Assembly: GCA_019240475.1 (NCBI GenBank)
Contig: JAFAYI010000026.1
Coordinates: 62,001-126,000, forward strand
DNA length: 64,000 bases
Reading direction: 5' to 3'
Source of the DNA: Acidobacteriaceae bacterium
GTDB taxonomy: Bacteria > Acidobacteriota > Terriglobia > Bryobacterales > Bryobacteraceae
In this document: in pieces, positions 35,501 to 43,260 of the stretch
Position numbering within the stretch: position 1 is the first letter of the stretch
Layout: the number at the start of each line of letters is the position of its first letter
Program-made: the position numbers and the translations under genes
Notes under the pieces: model-generated
The model's database searches: none
The model's input: the letters and a program-made list of their open reading frames with translations, nothing else
What the model was told of the DNA's origin: nothing

Positions 35501-35672
35501 AGAGCCCTTCCTGGTCTGTGACGGTGTTGAACTTTTCGCTTGCTTGAGACAAAATGACCGTTGCGCCCGGAACGGGAAGACCACCGAATGTAACCCGGCC
35601 ATGATAGTCGGAAGCTGAGAGGCTGAGTTCGAGTAACAGAAAAATAGAACAGCGACAAAGACAGCTCCACAT
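32598..35672 (-). CDS. TonB-dependent receptor-like protein with carboxypeptidase-regulatory domain
   Basis: 1,024 residues. A signal peptide (CSIFLLLELSLSAS) is followed by a carboxypeptidase-regulatory beta-sandwich (GLPVPGATVILSQASEKFNT). After a low-complexity linker come plug- and barrel-like segments, ending RSLQTSLRLRF with the C-terminal Phe typical of outer-membrane barrels. The canonical plug motif is less clear than in the two other receptors of this window, and no TonB box was identified. It lies 23 nt after BlaR1 and 1 nt before the VWFA gene. It is probably an outer-membrane transporter or adhesin under BlaI control. The ligand is unknown; uptake of the nearby His/Asp peptide is a possibility only. 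Confidence 0.85.
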   Translation of the reverse strand: MWSCLCRCSIFLLLELSLSASDYHGRVTFGGLPVPGATVILSQASEKFNTVTDQEGLYSFSGLPDGQWTIEVDMLCFEPVRQEISIPQNTPPIDLELKLLRTDQINSVTAAPIAAPSGTPRLLTPGPEAQATTPSIEQQNDQEASSKTSTAQTQEDTSSDTLSDGFLINGSSNNGAASAFSQAAAFGNNRTGSKNLLNGSLGMIVDNSLWDARSFSLTGQDTPKPAYDHFTSVATLGGRLKIPHLLENGPTFFVGYQWTRNRNAGTDTGLMPTAAQRSGQLETSFLDPDTNAPFAGSKIPTSRLSPPALALLNLYPLPNFSGSSSYNYQVPVIGATNQDALQARLSKSFGRRDQLFGGVAFQNTRQDSDNIFNFLDTTDSLGLASNVMWSHRVGPSGLNNVGYQFSRLAVRITPYFDDRENVSGLAGIQGNDQSPPNWGPPTLTFSSGITQLTDASPSFDRNQTSAISDAFIYNRGRHNYTVGGDFRRQEFNYLSQENPRGTFTFTGALTGSDFADFLLGVPDTSTIAFGNADKYFRESVYDGYIIDDWRPSPDVSFNIGARWEYGAPITERYGRLINLDVAPSFSRVAPVLASDPFGSLTGQHFPDSLIRPDKDGIEPRVGVSWRPLSASSMIVRAGYGVYRDTSVYQTLALQMAQQEPLSKSLSVQNSPVDPLTLANGFNLSPSITPETFGVDPNFRVGYAQIWRVSDQTDLPASLQMTATYEGVKGTRGVQEFLPNTEPVGAINPCPACPTGFTYVTSNGNSTREAGQLQIRRRLHDGFSAIALYTFSKSIDDDASLGSPTRNLSPSSTNSFNPPVPPSPATSQGNPIIAQNWLNLSAERSLSSFDQRHLLTALLQYSSGMGVRGGTLLSGWRGSLLKEWTFQLQITAGSGLPETPIYMEIVPGTGITGTIRPDYTGARLYSAPPGLTLNPAAYTAPLTSQWGNAGRNTIEGPDQFTLNASMGRTFHVTEKLNLDLRVDSTNALNRVNFTAWDTIINNAQFGLPASVNPMRSLQTSLRLRF

Positions 35673-35695
35673 GCAGATAGCCCAAAACTAATGCC

Positions 35696-37363
35696 CTAGT
35701 GGGAACTGGGAAATTTCTCCAAATGATCAATCACCAGGGTTTCGATCAGTTGCTCCTGGGGTATAAGTTGCAGTCCAAGCTGTTCCTGTATGGCAGGGAA
35801 AATCGACGATCCCGCGCCGCCGGATGCAAACGCCCCGCGCTGCGTCCAGTACAGTTCACACTTGTAAACGCCTGCTAGACCTGTCTTATCGATTACGGGG
35901 CGGTCCAGACGACGGGATAAAGATTGGGCCAGTCTGGCCACGGAGCCTTCTTGCATAACTAAATAACCCGGCTCTCCATCGATCGAACGGTGACCATCAT
36001 CATTTACCGGCTGAAGCTTGGGTCCATTTCGCGCAACCGCCAGGGCATATATAGGAAGAAGTCTCTTCTCGCTGTGAAACGACAGCTTGAAGCGATCACG
36101 CAACAGGCGCTGCAGCATAAGCGGAAGCTGATCGCTGGGAGCCGCCGCGTTCGCGGCCGCCTGGATATCAAAACGGCGCGATTTGAGCCACTCGGGTCCT
36201 GAAATCTGGTATGCGGGAATTCCGTACGCTGTTTCGATCGCCTTCAAAAGCGTGATATTCGTCGCATTGAAACTCCCGGGCGGGTCAGACCAATGCGAAC
36301 GAAGCTGTCCGGATTCATCGACCGTGATAAATGCTACCTCAAACGAAGGCAGGACAGCATGGGCACCGAACGACGGAATGTGAGTTTCAGAGGCGGTGAT
36401 CACACCGACAGAAAGCGGGAAAAGGAGGGCCGTAAGTCCTGCGCTCGCGAGGAGGAATTTCTTGCCGATTTCCAGCCGACGCGTTACCTTCTGATTCATG
36501 ATGCGAGACACGCGCTCCTTGATGTTCCCGCCCGCGGCGCCAGCGGCACAGGCAAACGGCGCGTCGAGACACAACTGACAGATCTTCAGAATACTTTCGG
36601 CATATACGCTCGGCAAATTACCCAAGCGAAGCACTTCCTCGTCGCAAGCATGCTCCCGCTCTTCTATGAGACGCGCGCCTATCCACCACACCACCGGATT
36701 GAACCAGAATATGGCTTCCACTAACATGTGAAGCGCGGCGGTTAAGTTGTCTCTTCTGCGCACGTGGCACACCTCGTGCGCGAGGATGGCTTGCAGGTGT
36801 GAGGGCGCAAGTTGGCCAGCAATGGCAGCGGGCAAAACTACAACCGGCCGAAAAATACCGAACACGCCCGGTTCAACAAATGCGGGCGACGATAAGACCT
36901 TGACCGGGGCGTTGGAAACAACTGGCGCGCCCGCGAGCGTCGCCCGCCGAAGCCGCATCCAATTTTTGATCCAAGTGCAAAGGACGGCGACGAACCCACA
37001 AGACCAGAACGCGACCAGAACAGCGCGGATGACAGAAACGGACGGAACGGCGGGATGGGAAGGAGGCCAGAAGAAATCGTCAGCAATAAACGGCCTTCCA
37101 ATCTGCTCGATCGCGACCGCGATAGAAATGGCAGGATGGGAAATCATGGGCGGGGACTTCCACCATTGAAGGTGACGGCCGGCTGCAATCACAATCGAGA
37201 ACGGAATCAGAAATTTTAAGGATGAGATGAGCCAAAGCGCATATCGGATACGCGCGGAATTCCTACGAAGAGAAAGCGCCAGCAAGCCCGCGACGGCGGC
37301 AAACAGCGTGGACTGCCACAGATGATTGGACAACTCTGCGGGAACGATGGCCGTCAGATTCAT
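35696..37363 (-). CDS. BlaR1-type M56 metalloprotease fused to a TIGR03435 domain
   Basis: 555 residues. Four membrane segments and an M56 protease domain make up residues 1-320 (first helix near LSNHLWQSTLFAAVAGLLAL). The zinc motif is ILAHEVCHVRRRDN (H196) followed by EREHACDEEVLRLGN. The periplasmic C-terminal part, from FEVAFITVDESG to LIETLVIDHLEKF, is not a beta-lactam sensor but a TIGR03435 domain. The gene overlaps blaI by 4 nt (ATGA type). By analogy with BlaR1 it should cleave the BlaI-type repressor when the outer domain senses a signal. The fusion hints that TIGR03435 domains are sensor modules. Confidence 0.88.
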   Translation of the reverse strand: MNLTAIVPAELSNHLWQSTLFAAVAGLLALSLRRNSARIRYALWLISSLKFLIPFSIVIAAGRHLQWWKSPPMISHPAISIAVAIEQIGRPFIADDFFWPPSHPAVPSVSVIRAVLVAFWSCGFVAVLCTWIKNWMRLRRATLAGAPVVSNAPVKVLSSPAFVEPGVFGIFRPVVVLPAAIAGQLAPSHLQAILAHEVCHVRRRDNLTAALHMLVEAIFWFNPVVWWIGARLIEEREHACDEEVLRLGNLPSVYAESILKICQLCLDAPFACAAGAAGGNIKERVSRIMNQKVTRRLEIGKKFLLASAGLTALLFPLSVGVITASETHIPSFGAHAVLPSFEVAFITVDESGQLRSHWSDPPGSFNATNITLLKAIETAYGIPAYQISGPEWLKSRRFDIQAAANAAAPSDQLPLMLQRLLRDRFKLSFHSEKRLLPIYALAVARNGPKLQPVNDDGHRSIDGEPGYLVMQEGSVARLAQSLSRRLDRPVIDKTGLAGVYKCELYWTQRGAFASGGAGSSIFPAIQEQLGLQLIPQEQLIETLVIDHLEKFPSSH

Positions 37364-37746
37364 CGCGATTCGTCCTTCTCTCGCAGCTTCCGGAGAGCAT
37401 CCTCGGCTTCCCTGACGTCCTCAAGAGTTAGTCTGCCCGATTCGATCAGATGCGCCATTACAGGCTGTGTTCGGCCCTCGAAAAATGCAAGAAGGTCATC
37501 GATCAAGGTGCGTTGGGCTGCCTCCCGAGAGACGGCCGATTCGAAAATGTGGAAATTGCCGACTTTTCCGACACGGCGCACGGCTCCTTTTTCTTCTAAA
37601 CGGTAGATTGTGGTCTGGATTGTCGTGTAGGCGGGGCGGTGTTTCTCGGGAAAACTCTCCTGAATTTCCCGGACAGAGGCCACCCCTTGCGTCCACAGCA
37701 CGTCCATTATCCGGAATTCAAGCTTCGACAGCTTAGAATGTGGCAT
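37360..37746 (-). CDS. BlaI/MecI family transcriptional repressor
   Basis: 128 residues. The winged helix reads LSKLEFRIMDVLWTQGVASV, then VREIQESFPEKHRPAYTTIQ and TTIYRLEEKGAVRR. The C-terminal dimerisation helices contain the region VSREAAQRTLIDDLLAFFEG. BlaI repressors bind as dimers to dyads over the promoter and are inactivated by cleavage by their partner BlaR1, encoded directly downstream. The likely regulon is the whole operon to the VWFA gene and possibly the RiPP genes beyond. Confidence 0.92.
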   Translation of the reverse strand: MPHSKLSKLEFRIMDVLWTQGVASVREIQESFPEKHRPAYTTIQTTIYRLEEKGAVRRVGKVGNFHIFESAVSREAAQRTLIDDLLAFFEGRTQPVMAHLIESGRLTLEDVREAEDALRKLREKDESR

Positions 37747-37792
37747 CTACTACCGCTGTTTGTTACTCTACTATACCGGTTGGTGCTGTCAA
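37746..37792 (-). promoter_or_regulatory. Promoter and candidate BlaI operators
   Basis: On the minus strand TTGACA (37792-37787) is followed after 16 bp by TAGAGT (37770-37765, 4 of 6 to TATAAT). The heptamer TCTACTA (plus-strand reading) occurs at 37746-37752 and 37767-37773, 21 bp or two turns apart. One copy overlaps the -10 element. The arrangement suits autorepression by BlaI, but the motif is not a proven BlaI box. Confidence 0.4.
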
Positions 37793-38134
37793 GGGGTATG
37801 TGTCGGGTACTTGACTTCGCGTGCTAGCGTTGCCGCCAGATGGAACAACAGTTGGCCGTCTTGAGATCTCTCGCGCGTCATGCGCAATCTTTAAAATCAG
37901 TCGCTTAGCGGTCATTTCCCAAGTGCCGTGCTTCCGTATCGCGGCTGGCTGTCGCTGGAGCGACTCCCGTCGCACAGGCGACCCCTGCAGAGAGTGGGAT
38001 CGGAACCGGGGGCAGCCTAAGTTTCTCTGTAAGTTATAGAAAACTCGGTCGCGCGACGGCTGTGATGCGCGTCGATTGTGATTGCGGCAATCGCACGCTG
38101 AATCTGTAATCCACGTATCCTATAGATCTTATTC
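37793..38134. other. Intergenic stretch between blaI promoter and tRNA-Ser
   Basis: About 340 bp without a supported gene. Short frames exist on both strands but lack ribosome-binding sites and recognisable products. I see no repeat or clear terminator. The region downstream of the tRNA 3' end (below 38135) may hold its terminator but no T-run is obvious. Confidence 0.4.
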
Positions 38135-38224
38135 TGGCGGTGAGGGTGGGATTCGAACCCACGGAACCCGTAAAGGTTCAACGGTTTTCGAGACCGCCCG
38201 ATTCAACCACTCTCGCACCTCACC
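38135..38224 (-). tRNA. tRNA-Ser (anticodon CGA)
   Basis: The minus strand gives a 90-nt class II tRNA. The acceptor stem is GGTGAGG / CCTCACC with discriminator G and an encoded CCA at 38137-38135. The anticodon arm is CGGT-CTCGAAA-ACCG with anticodon CGA, reading UCG. A long variable arm and the T-loop GGTTCGAATCC follow. All features fit serine. Confidence 0.95.
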
Positions 38225-38319
38225 AAACATATAAAGTAGCAGGTGCTGTCCTGGCAGCCGGGCTACTAAGATCCATTTACGGTCATGAATTTGTCGTCAC
38301 CCGAATCTGAAACGCGAAG

Positions 38320-41300
38320 ATGAAGAGGATGATCTTCGGCGAAACCAATGGCTCGTCCGGCATCTCTACTCTTCCCAGACGCGGCTTCCTAAGTCGCTGC
38401 TGGCACGCAGTCGCCGCCCTCCTCCTAAACACCGGTTTCCGAAAATCGGCTACCCCTCGTTTCTCCATCTCGAATCCCGAATTTCACATTCATCCTAGCT
38501 ACCGCGAGCAAACGCCAATCGACTCCGCTACGGTCCGAGTGCAATCCGGACACGACGTTTTCACGATCGAAGTGCTTCATGATAACTTCATCGCGATATT
38601 TGACGCCTGGGCTTCCGCGCTGCTTCAGTCGCCGCAAAATACCGATCCTCTTAAGAAGGCTCTCAGCTCCACTTTTCTTGGAAGCTCTTGGCAACCCATA
38701 GAGTCTCATCTTCTTCGTCCGGCTTCGGATGCTCTTGAAGTTCGGAGGTTTCGCTTTCCATCTCACGCTTCTCTGACTTCAGAGCCATTTCTTGCCGACC
38801 TGCGCTCCGGCCATTTCGAATTTCTTCAACTAGTGACCGCCGAGTTTCAGATCACACAGATTGATCCCCATCCAACAACGATCGCCACTCGTCTCCGTTA
38901 CGACATCGTCGGAACCGGCCATCGCTTTCATCGCGAACAGCGCACCGGTTACTGGTCCCTCACATGGACTGCGCTTTCTACTGGAGGGTATCGGATAACG
39001 CGGTGGCAGATGGAAGATCAAGTTCGTAGCCGTTCCACTCAGCCCTTCTTCACGGATGTTACTGAATCTCGTTTCGAAGGCGTCGCCAGCTACTACTCTC
39101 AACTCATCTACGGAGTGGATCATTGGCGCACTGTAATGGACGCCGCATCTGGAATCGATATTTATGGACATAATGGCGTATCCGTAGGCGATATCGATGG
39201 AGACGGGCTGGACGACCTTTACATATGCCAGCCGGCTGGCCTACCGAATCGGCTTTTCCGTAACCGCGGAGATGGAACATTCGAAGACATGACCGAATCC
39301 TCCGGCCTCGGCCTTCTCGATAATACGGCATGTGCGATTTTTGCCGATTTCGATAACGACGGGCGCCAGGATCTGGTTGTCGTCCGCGCCGGCGGACCAC
39401 TGCTGTTCCTCAATCAAGGGGCGGGACGGTTCAAGCTAAAGCCTGACGCTTTTCGATTTGCTACAACGCCGCAGGGAACTTTCACCGGGGCAGCGGCCGC
39501 CGATTATAACCGCGACGGGTGGCTCGATATCTACTTCTGTCTCTATGCCTTCTATCAAGGATCAGGCCAATATAAGTACCCTACCCCCTATTTTGCCGCC
39601 GAGAATGGGCCGCCTAACTTCTTGATGCAGAATAATGGCGACGGCACATTCAGCGATGTTACTGCTGGCTGCGGTTTAGACATTAATAATAATCGCTATA
39701 GCTTTTGTTGCGCTTGGAACACCAGCAACGATCGTCTCTGGCCTGATTTGTACGTCGTAAACGATTTCGGCCGAAAGAATTTCTACCGAACTGAAGACGG
39801 ACATCTGTTTCGCGACATCGCTGAAGATGCAGGAGTCGAAGACGCCGGCGCCGGGATGAGCGTCTGCTGGCTCGATTACGATAATGATGGCCGCAAGGAT
39901 CTATATGTCGCGAACATGTGGACCGCTGCCGGTGAGCGCATTAGCGCAGATCCCAACTTCCAGAAAGACGCTTCCCCGGAGCAGCGCGCGCTTTATCGAA
40001 AACACGCTTCGGGCAACTCTCTGTTTCACGGGGATGGCCGCTCCACTTTTCGCGATACCAGCGAGACATCCAACACGAGTCTGGGTCGCTGGTCCTGGTC
40101 AAGCGACGCTTGGGATATCGACCATGACGGCTATCCGGATATCTACGTCGCCAATGGCATGATCTCCGGCCCGGTGCGTCAGGACCTGAATAGCTTTTTC
40201 TGGCGACAAGTCATCGCCAAGTCTCCGAATTCGGCGACACTCGATCGAGATTACGAACAGGGGTGGAATGCCATTAATGAGCTAGTTCGTTCTGATTATA
40301 CGTGGAGCGGTTACGAAAGGAATGTGTTGTTTGTTAACAATCGGGACGGAACCTTCTCCGAGGTTTCCGGAGCTCTCGGATTGGATTTCCCCGAAGATGG
40401 CAGATCGTTTCTGCTGGCGGATTTCGATGGCGACGGCCGTCAGGAGATGTTGCTAAAAAATCGGAATGCCCCACAGCTGCGGGTACTGAAGAACACGGTC
40501 CCACACTTGCCGCCCGCTATCGCCTTTCGTTTGGTTGGAACGAGAAGCAACCGCGATGCCATAGGCGCCACGGTGATTCTCGATACCAGCTCCGGGCGTC
40601 AGACCAGAGTACTTCAAGCTGGTTCAGGTTTCCTTTCCCAGCACAGTAAAGAAATATTCTTCGGATTAGGAGACGCCAACGGTAATTGTTCGGCCACGAT
40701 TCGTTGGCCGAGTGGTCATCTGCAACGCCTACAGGATCTCCCCGCCAATCACCGTATCTTCGTGACAGAAGGCAATCAGGTTCCGCGAACAGAGCCCTTC
40801 CGACAGGTAGCCGATAAGCCACAACGTGCCCATTCGCCTGGCGCGTTCGCTCCGGACCCGCGGGATACTTGGCTCCTCACTCCATTTTCCGCCCCCGACT
40901 TCTCACTTACAGACTCACTCGGTAAGGCCTGGACGCCTTCCTCTTTACGCGGCAGGCCGCTATTGCTTGCTTTTTGGGCGCTTACGTCTTCAGAATCTTT
41001 GCGTCAGCTAAGCACGTTCGAGGCTTTACAAGCAGGTCAGACACCGGGCGCATTGCAAGTACTTGTCTTGAATGTAGGCGATCCTCCGCGCTCGCGCTAC
41101 TCGCTCCCGATTCTTCAGGCATCTCAAGATGTTACTGCCGTTTATAATCTCCTGTCTAGATACGTGTTCGACCGTCATCGAGATCTGGAGATTCCGACTT
41201 CCTTCTTGATCGACACTCGTGGTGAAATCGTCAAGATTTATCGGAGGGAGATTGACGCACAAGTCATTTCCAGCGATTTAGCAGCCTTGCCAAGCAATGA

Positions 41301-42123
41301 CGCTGAACGCCTCTCAAAAGCTCTGCCGTTTCCAGGCGTTTCCGCTACTTTCGAATACGGACGTAATTTTCTATCTTTAGGATCAATTTTCTTCTTGCAT
41401 GGATATACAGATGCCGCAGCGGATTTCTTTTCCTTCGCCCTCAAGCTCGACGCGAAGAGTGCCGAAGCCTTGTATGGCCTTGGGAGCGCTTACCTGAAAT
41501 CAGAAAAGCTGGATCAAGCACAATTGTATTTTGAGAAAGCAACACGCGCCAGAGCGGACTATTCAGAGACAATTCAGAACGCATGGAATAACCTCGGCTT
41601 ACTAGCTGCGCGAACAGGTGATACGACGAAAGCTATCGTGTTGTTCAAACGGGCGCTTCAACTGGATCCAGATTACGTGATCGCGCTCGAGAATCTAGGA
41701 AATGCCTACCGCCAACAACGGAACTGGGAGGACGCCAGGAGCGCCTTAGAGCGCGTTGTGGCCTTAAGGCCGGCTGACCCTGAGGCGAATTATAGTCTCG
41801 GAATGGTGTTTGCGCAATCCAACGATCCAGCCAAGGCCGAATGGTACCTGAACAAGGCCCTGGAAAGACGACCGACTTATCGGGAGGCGCTTAATAACCT
41901 CGGCGTTCTGTATCTCAGAACTCATCGCCGCGATCAGGCGGTTTCGGCTTTTGAAAAGTGCATCCAAATAGCGCCCGATTTCAACCAAGCTTATTTGAGT
42001 CTGGCGCGGCTCTATGTTATCGAAGGTAATACAGTTAAGGCGCGTGAAGTTCTTAGGTCTCTCCTTTCGAAGCGTCCTGATGACGCCCAGGCACGGCAGG
42101 CGATGTCAGAGCTGGATAAGTAG
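38320..42123 (+). CDS. Large FG-GAP/ASPIC (CRTAC1-like) protein with redoxin-like and TPR domains
   Basis: 1,267 residues. A Tat-like N-terminus (PRRGFLSRCWHAVAALLL) suggests export. Residues about 280-730 hold FG-GAP/VCBS repeats with calcium-type loops (DIDGDGLDD, DFDNDGRQD, DYNRDGWLD, DYDNDGRKD, DFDGDGRQE). Residues about 745-815 are a UnbV/ASPIC domain (IGATVILDTSSGRQTRVLQA). Residues about 855-990 look like a redoxin domain (FSAPDFSLTDSLGKAWTPSS) in which the CxxC is replaced (FWALTSSES). The last 260 residues are TPRs. Propellers of this kind bind ligands at the cell surface; the exact role is unknown. ATG 38329 is an alternative start. The TPR gene at 42183 follows. Confidence 0.85.
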   Translation: MKRMIFGETNGSSGISTLPRRGFLSRCWHAVAALLLNTGFRKSATPRFSISNPEFHIHPSYREQTPIDSATVRVQSGHDVFTIEVLHDNFIAIFDAWASALLQSPQNTDPLKKALSSTFLGSSWQPIESHLLRPASDALEVRRFRFPSHASLTSEPFLADLRSGHFEFLQLVTAEFQITQIDPHPTTIATRLRYDIVGTGHRFHREQRTGYWSLTWTALSTGGYRITRWQMEDQVRSRSTQPFFTDVTESRFEGVASYYSQLIYGVDHWRTVMDAASGIDIYGHNGVSVGDIDGDGLDDLYICQPAGLPNRLFRNRGDGTFEDMTESSGLGLLDNTACAIFADFDNDGRQDLVVVRAGGPLLFLNQGAGRFKLKPDAFRFATTPQGTFTGAAAADYNRDGWLDIYFCLYAFYQGSGQYKYPTPYFAAENGPPNFLMQNNGDGTFSDVTAGCGLDINNNRYSFCCAWNTSNDRLWPDLYVVNDFGRKNFYRTEDGHLFRDIAEDAGVEDAGAGMSVCWLDYDNDGRKDLYVANMWTAAGERISADPNFQKDASPEQRALYRKHASGNSLFHGDGRSTFRDTSETSNTSLGRWSWSSDAWDIDHDGYPDIYVANGMISGPVRQDLNSFFWRQVIAKSPNSATLDRDYEQGWNAINELVRSDYTWSGYERNVLFVNNRDGTFSEVSGALGLDFPEDGRSFLLADFDGDGRQEMLLKNRNAPQLRVLKNTVPHLPPAIAFRLVGTRSNRDAIGATVILDTSSGRQTRVLQAGSGFLSQHSKEIFFGLGDANGNCSATIRWPSGHLQRLQDLPANHRIFVTEGNQVPRTEPFRQVADKPQRAHSPGAFAPDPRDTWLLTPFSAPDFSLTDSLGKAWTPSSLRGRPLLLAFWALTSSESLRQLSTFEALQAGQTPGALQVLVLNVGDPPRSRYSLPILQASQDVTAVYNLLSRYVFDRHRDLEIPTSFLIDTRGEIVKIYRREIDAQVISSDLAALPSNDAERLSKALPFPGVSATFEYGRNFLSLGSIFFLHGYTDAAADFFSFALKLDAKSAEALYGLGSAYLKSEKLDQAQLYFEKATRARADYSETIQNAWNNLGLLAARTGDTTKAIVLFKRALQLDPDYVIALENLGNAYRQQRNWEDARSALERVVALRPADPEANYSLGMVFAQSNDPAKAEWYLNKALERRPTYREALNNLGVLYLRTHRRDQAVSAFEKCIQIAPDFNQAYLSLARLYVIEGNTVKAREVLRSLLSKRPDDAQARQAMSELDK

Positions 42124-42182
42124 GCTTAGGATTCGCGTGTCGCCACCGCGATAGCTCGCGCGAGGAAAGAAGAAAGTCAACG

Positions 42183-43256
42183 ATGGAATCTATGGCTCCG
42201 AAACGTATGGCGCTCCTAACTGTTTTCGCGGCCGCGTTATTGCAAGCTCAGTCTGTGACTTGCCCCAGCGTCCCGGCGCCTTTAGGCAGTACTCCCGAAT
42301 TTTTTGACGATCCCCAGTTCATTGTTGCAGGCGTGGCTGACAACACCTATCGCGGCGGTCACGGCTCCGATGCTGTTCTGCGCTCTACCGACGATCTGGC
42401 AAAGGCTACCGCATCGTTAGGGGGCGAAACATCCCCGGTGGCAGCTGAAGATGCTCGTCACAAGACAGCCATCGACGATGAGCATAACGGACGCTCGTTG
42501 CAAGCGGCACAGGAGTTCCAACGTGCTGCCGAATCGAACCCCTCAGAGCCAAATCTGTTCGATTGGGGCGCCGAACTTCTGGTGCATCGCGCGGCTCAAC
42601 CCGCTGCCGAGGTGTTCACCAAGGGAACCAGGCTCTATCCACAATCGATTCGAATGAGGCTCGGCCTTGCCGCTGCGTGGTATTCCGCTGGCTGTTACGA
42701 GCAAGCCGCGTCTTACTTCTTCCAGGCGGTAGATCTGGCTCCGGCTAATCCTGATCCATACTTTTTTCTTAGCAAGGTGCAACGTTCCGAGATTACAGCC
42801 GCTCCGGGCTATCTGGAGCGAATGGCTCGTTTCTTGAAATTGCAACCAAACAACGCCCTTGCGAACTATTACTATGCGCTCGCTATTTGGAAACAGCCCC
42901 ACGACGTCGGGGATTCGCAGGTTCTCCGTAAGGCGGCCGAACTGCTCAAGGAAGCGATTAAACTCGACCCCCGTCTGGGTCCTGCTTACTTGGAGCTCGG
43001 CGCCATATACATGGGTGAGCGCCAATATCCCGAGGCGATTCGAAAACTGCGCAAAGCCATCGGCGTCGCTCCGGATCTTGAAGAAGCGCATTATCGTCTG
43101 TCCGAGGCCTATCGACGGACGGGTCAACTCGGCGAAGCGCACCGAGAATTAGAGGTCTACAAACAACTCTCCGCACATTCTGCGCAAGAAGTCGAGCGCG
43201 AACGGAAAGACATTCAACAGTTTATCGTGAAGTTGCGCGCGCAACCTGCGCAATAA
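42183..43256 (+). CDS. Exported tetratricopeptide-repeat protein
   Basis: 357 residues. An N-terminal signal peptide (MALLTVFAAALLQAQS, after a few leading residues) is followed by a stretch of about 70 residues with no family. TPR units then run to the end (ALQAAQEF-like first repeat, YFFQAVDLAPANPDPYFF, LLKEAIKLDPRLGPAYLELG, KLRKAIGVAPDLEEAHYRLS). It lies 59 nt after the FG-GAP/TPR protein, in the same direction, so the two may form a surface complex. It converges on the nucleoside-hydrolase-like gene with a 4-nt gap. Confidence 0.85.
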   Translation: MESMAPKRMALLTVFAAALLQAQSVTCPSVPAPLGSTPEFFDDPQFIVAGVADNTYRGGHGSDAVLRSTDDLAKATASLGGETSPVAAEDARHKTAIDDEHNGRSLQAAQEFQRAAESNPSEPNLFDWGAELLVHRAAQPAAEVFTKGTRLYPQSIRMRLGLAAAWYSAGCYEQAASYFFQAVDLAPANPDPYFFLSKVQRSEITAAPGYLERMARFLKLQPNNALANYYYALAIWKQPHDVGDSQVLRKAAELLKEAIKLDPRLGPAYLELGAIYMGERQYPEAIRKLRKAIGVAPDLEEAHYRLSEAYRRTGQLGEAHRELEVYKQLSAHSAQEVERERKDIQQFIVKLRAQPAQ

Positions 43257-43260
43257 GCGC

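Noticed and set aside
38135..38224. Possible integration site at the tRNA-Ser gene
   Set aside because: No integrase, direct repeat of the tRNA 3' end or phage gene was seen nearby.
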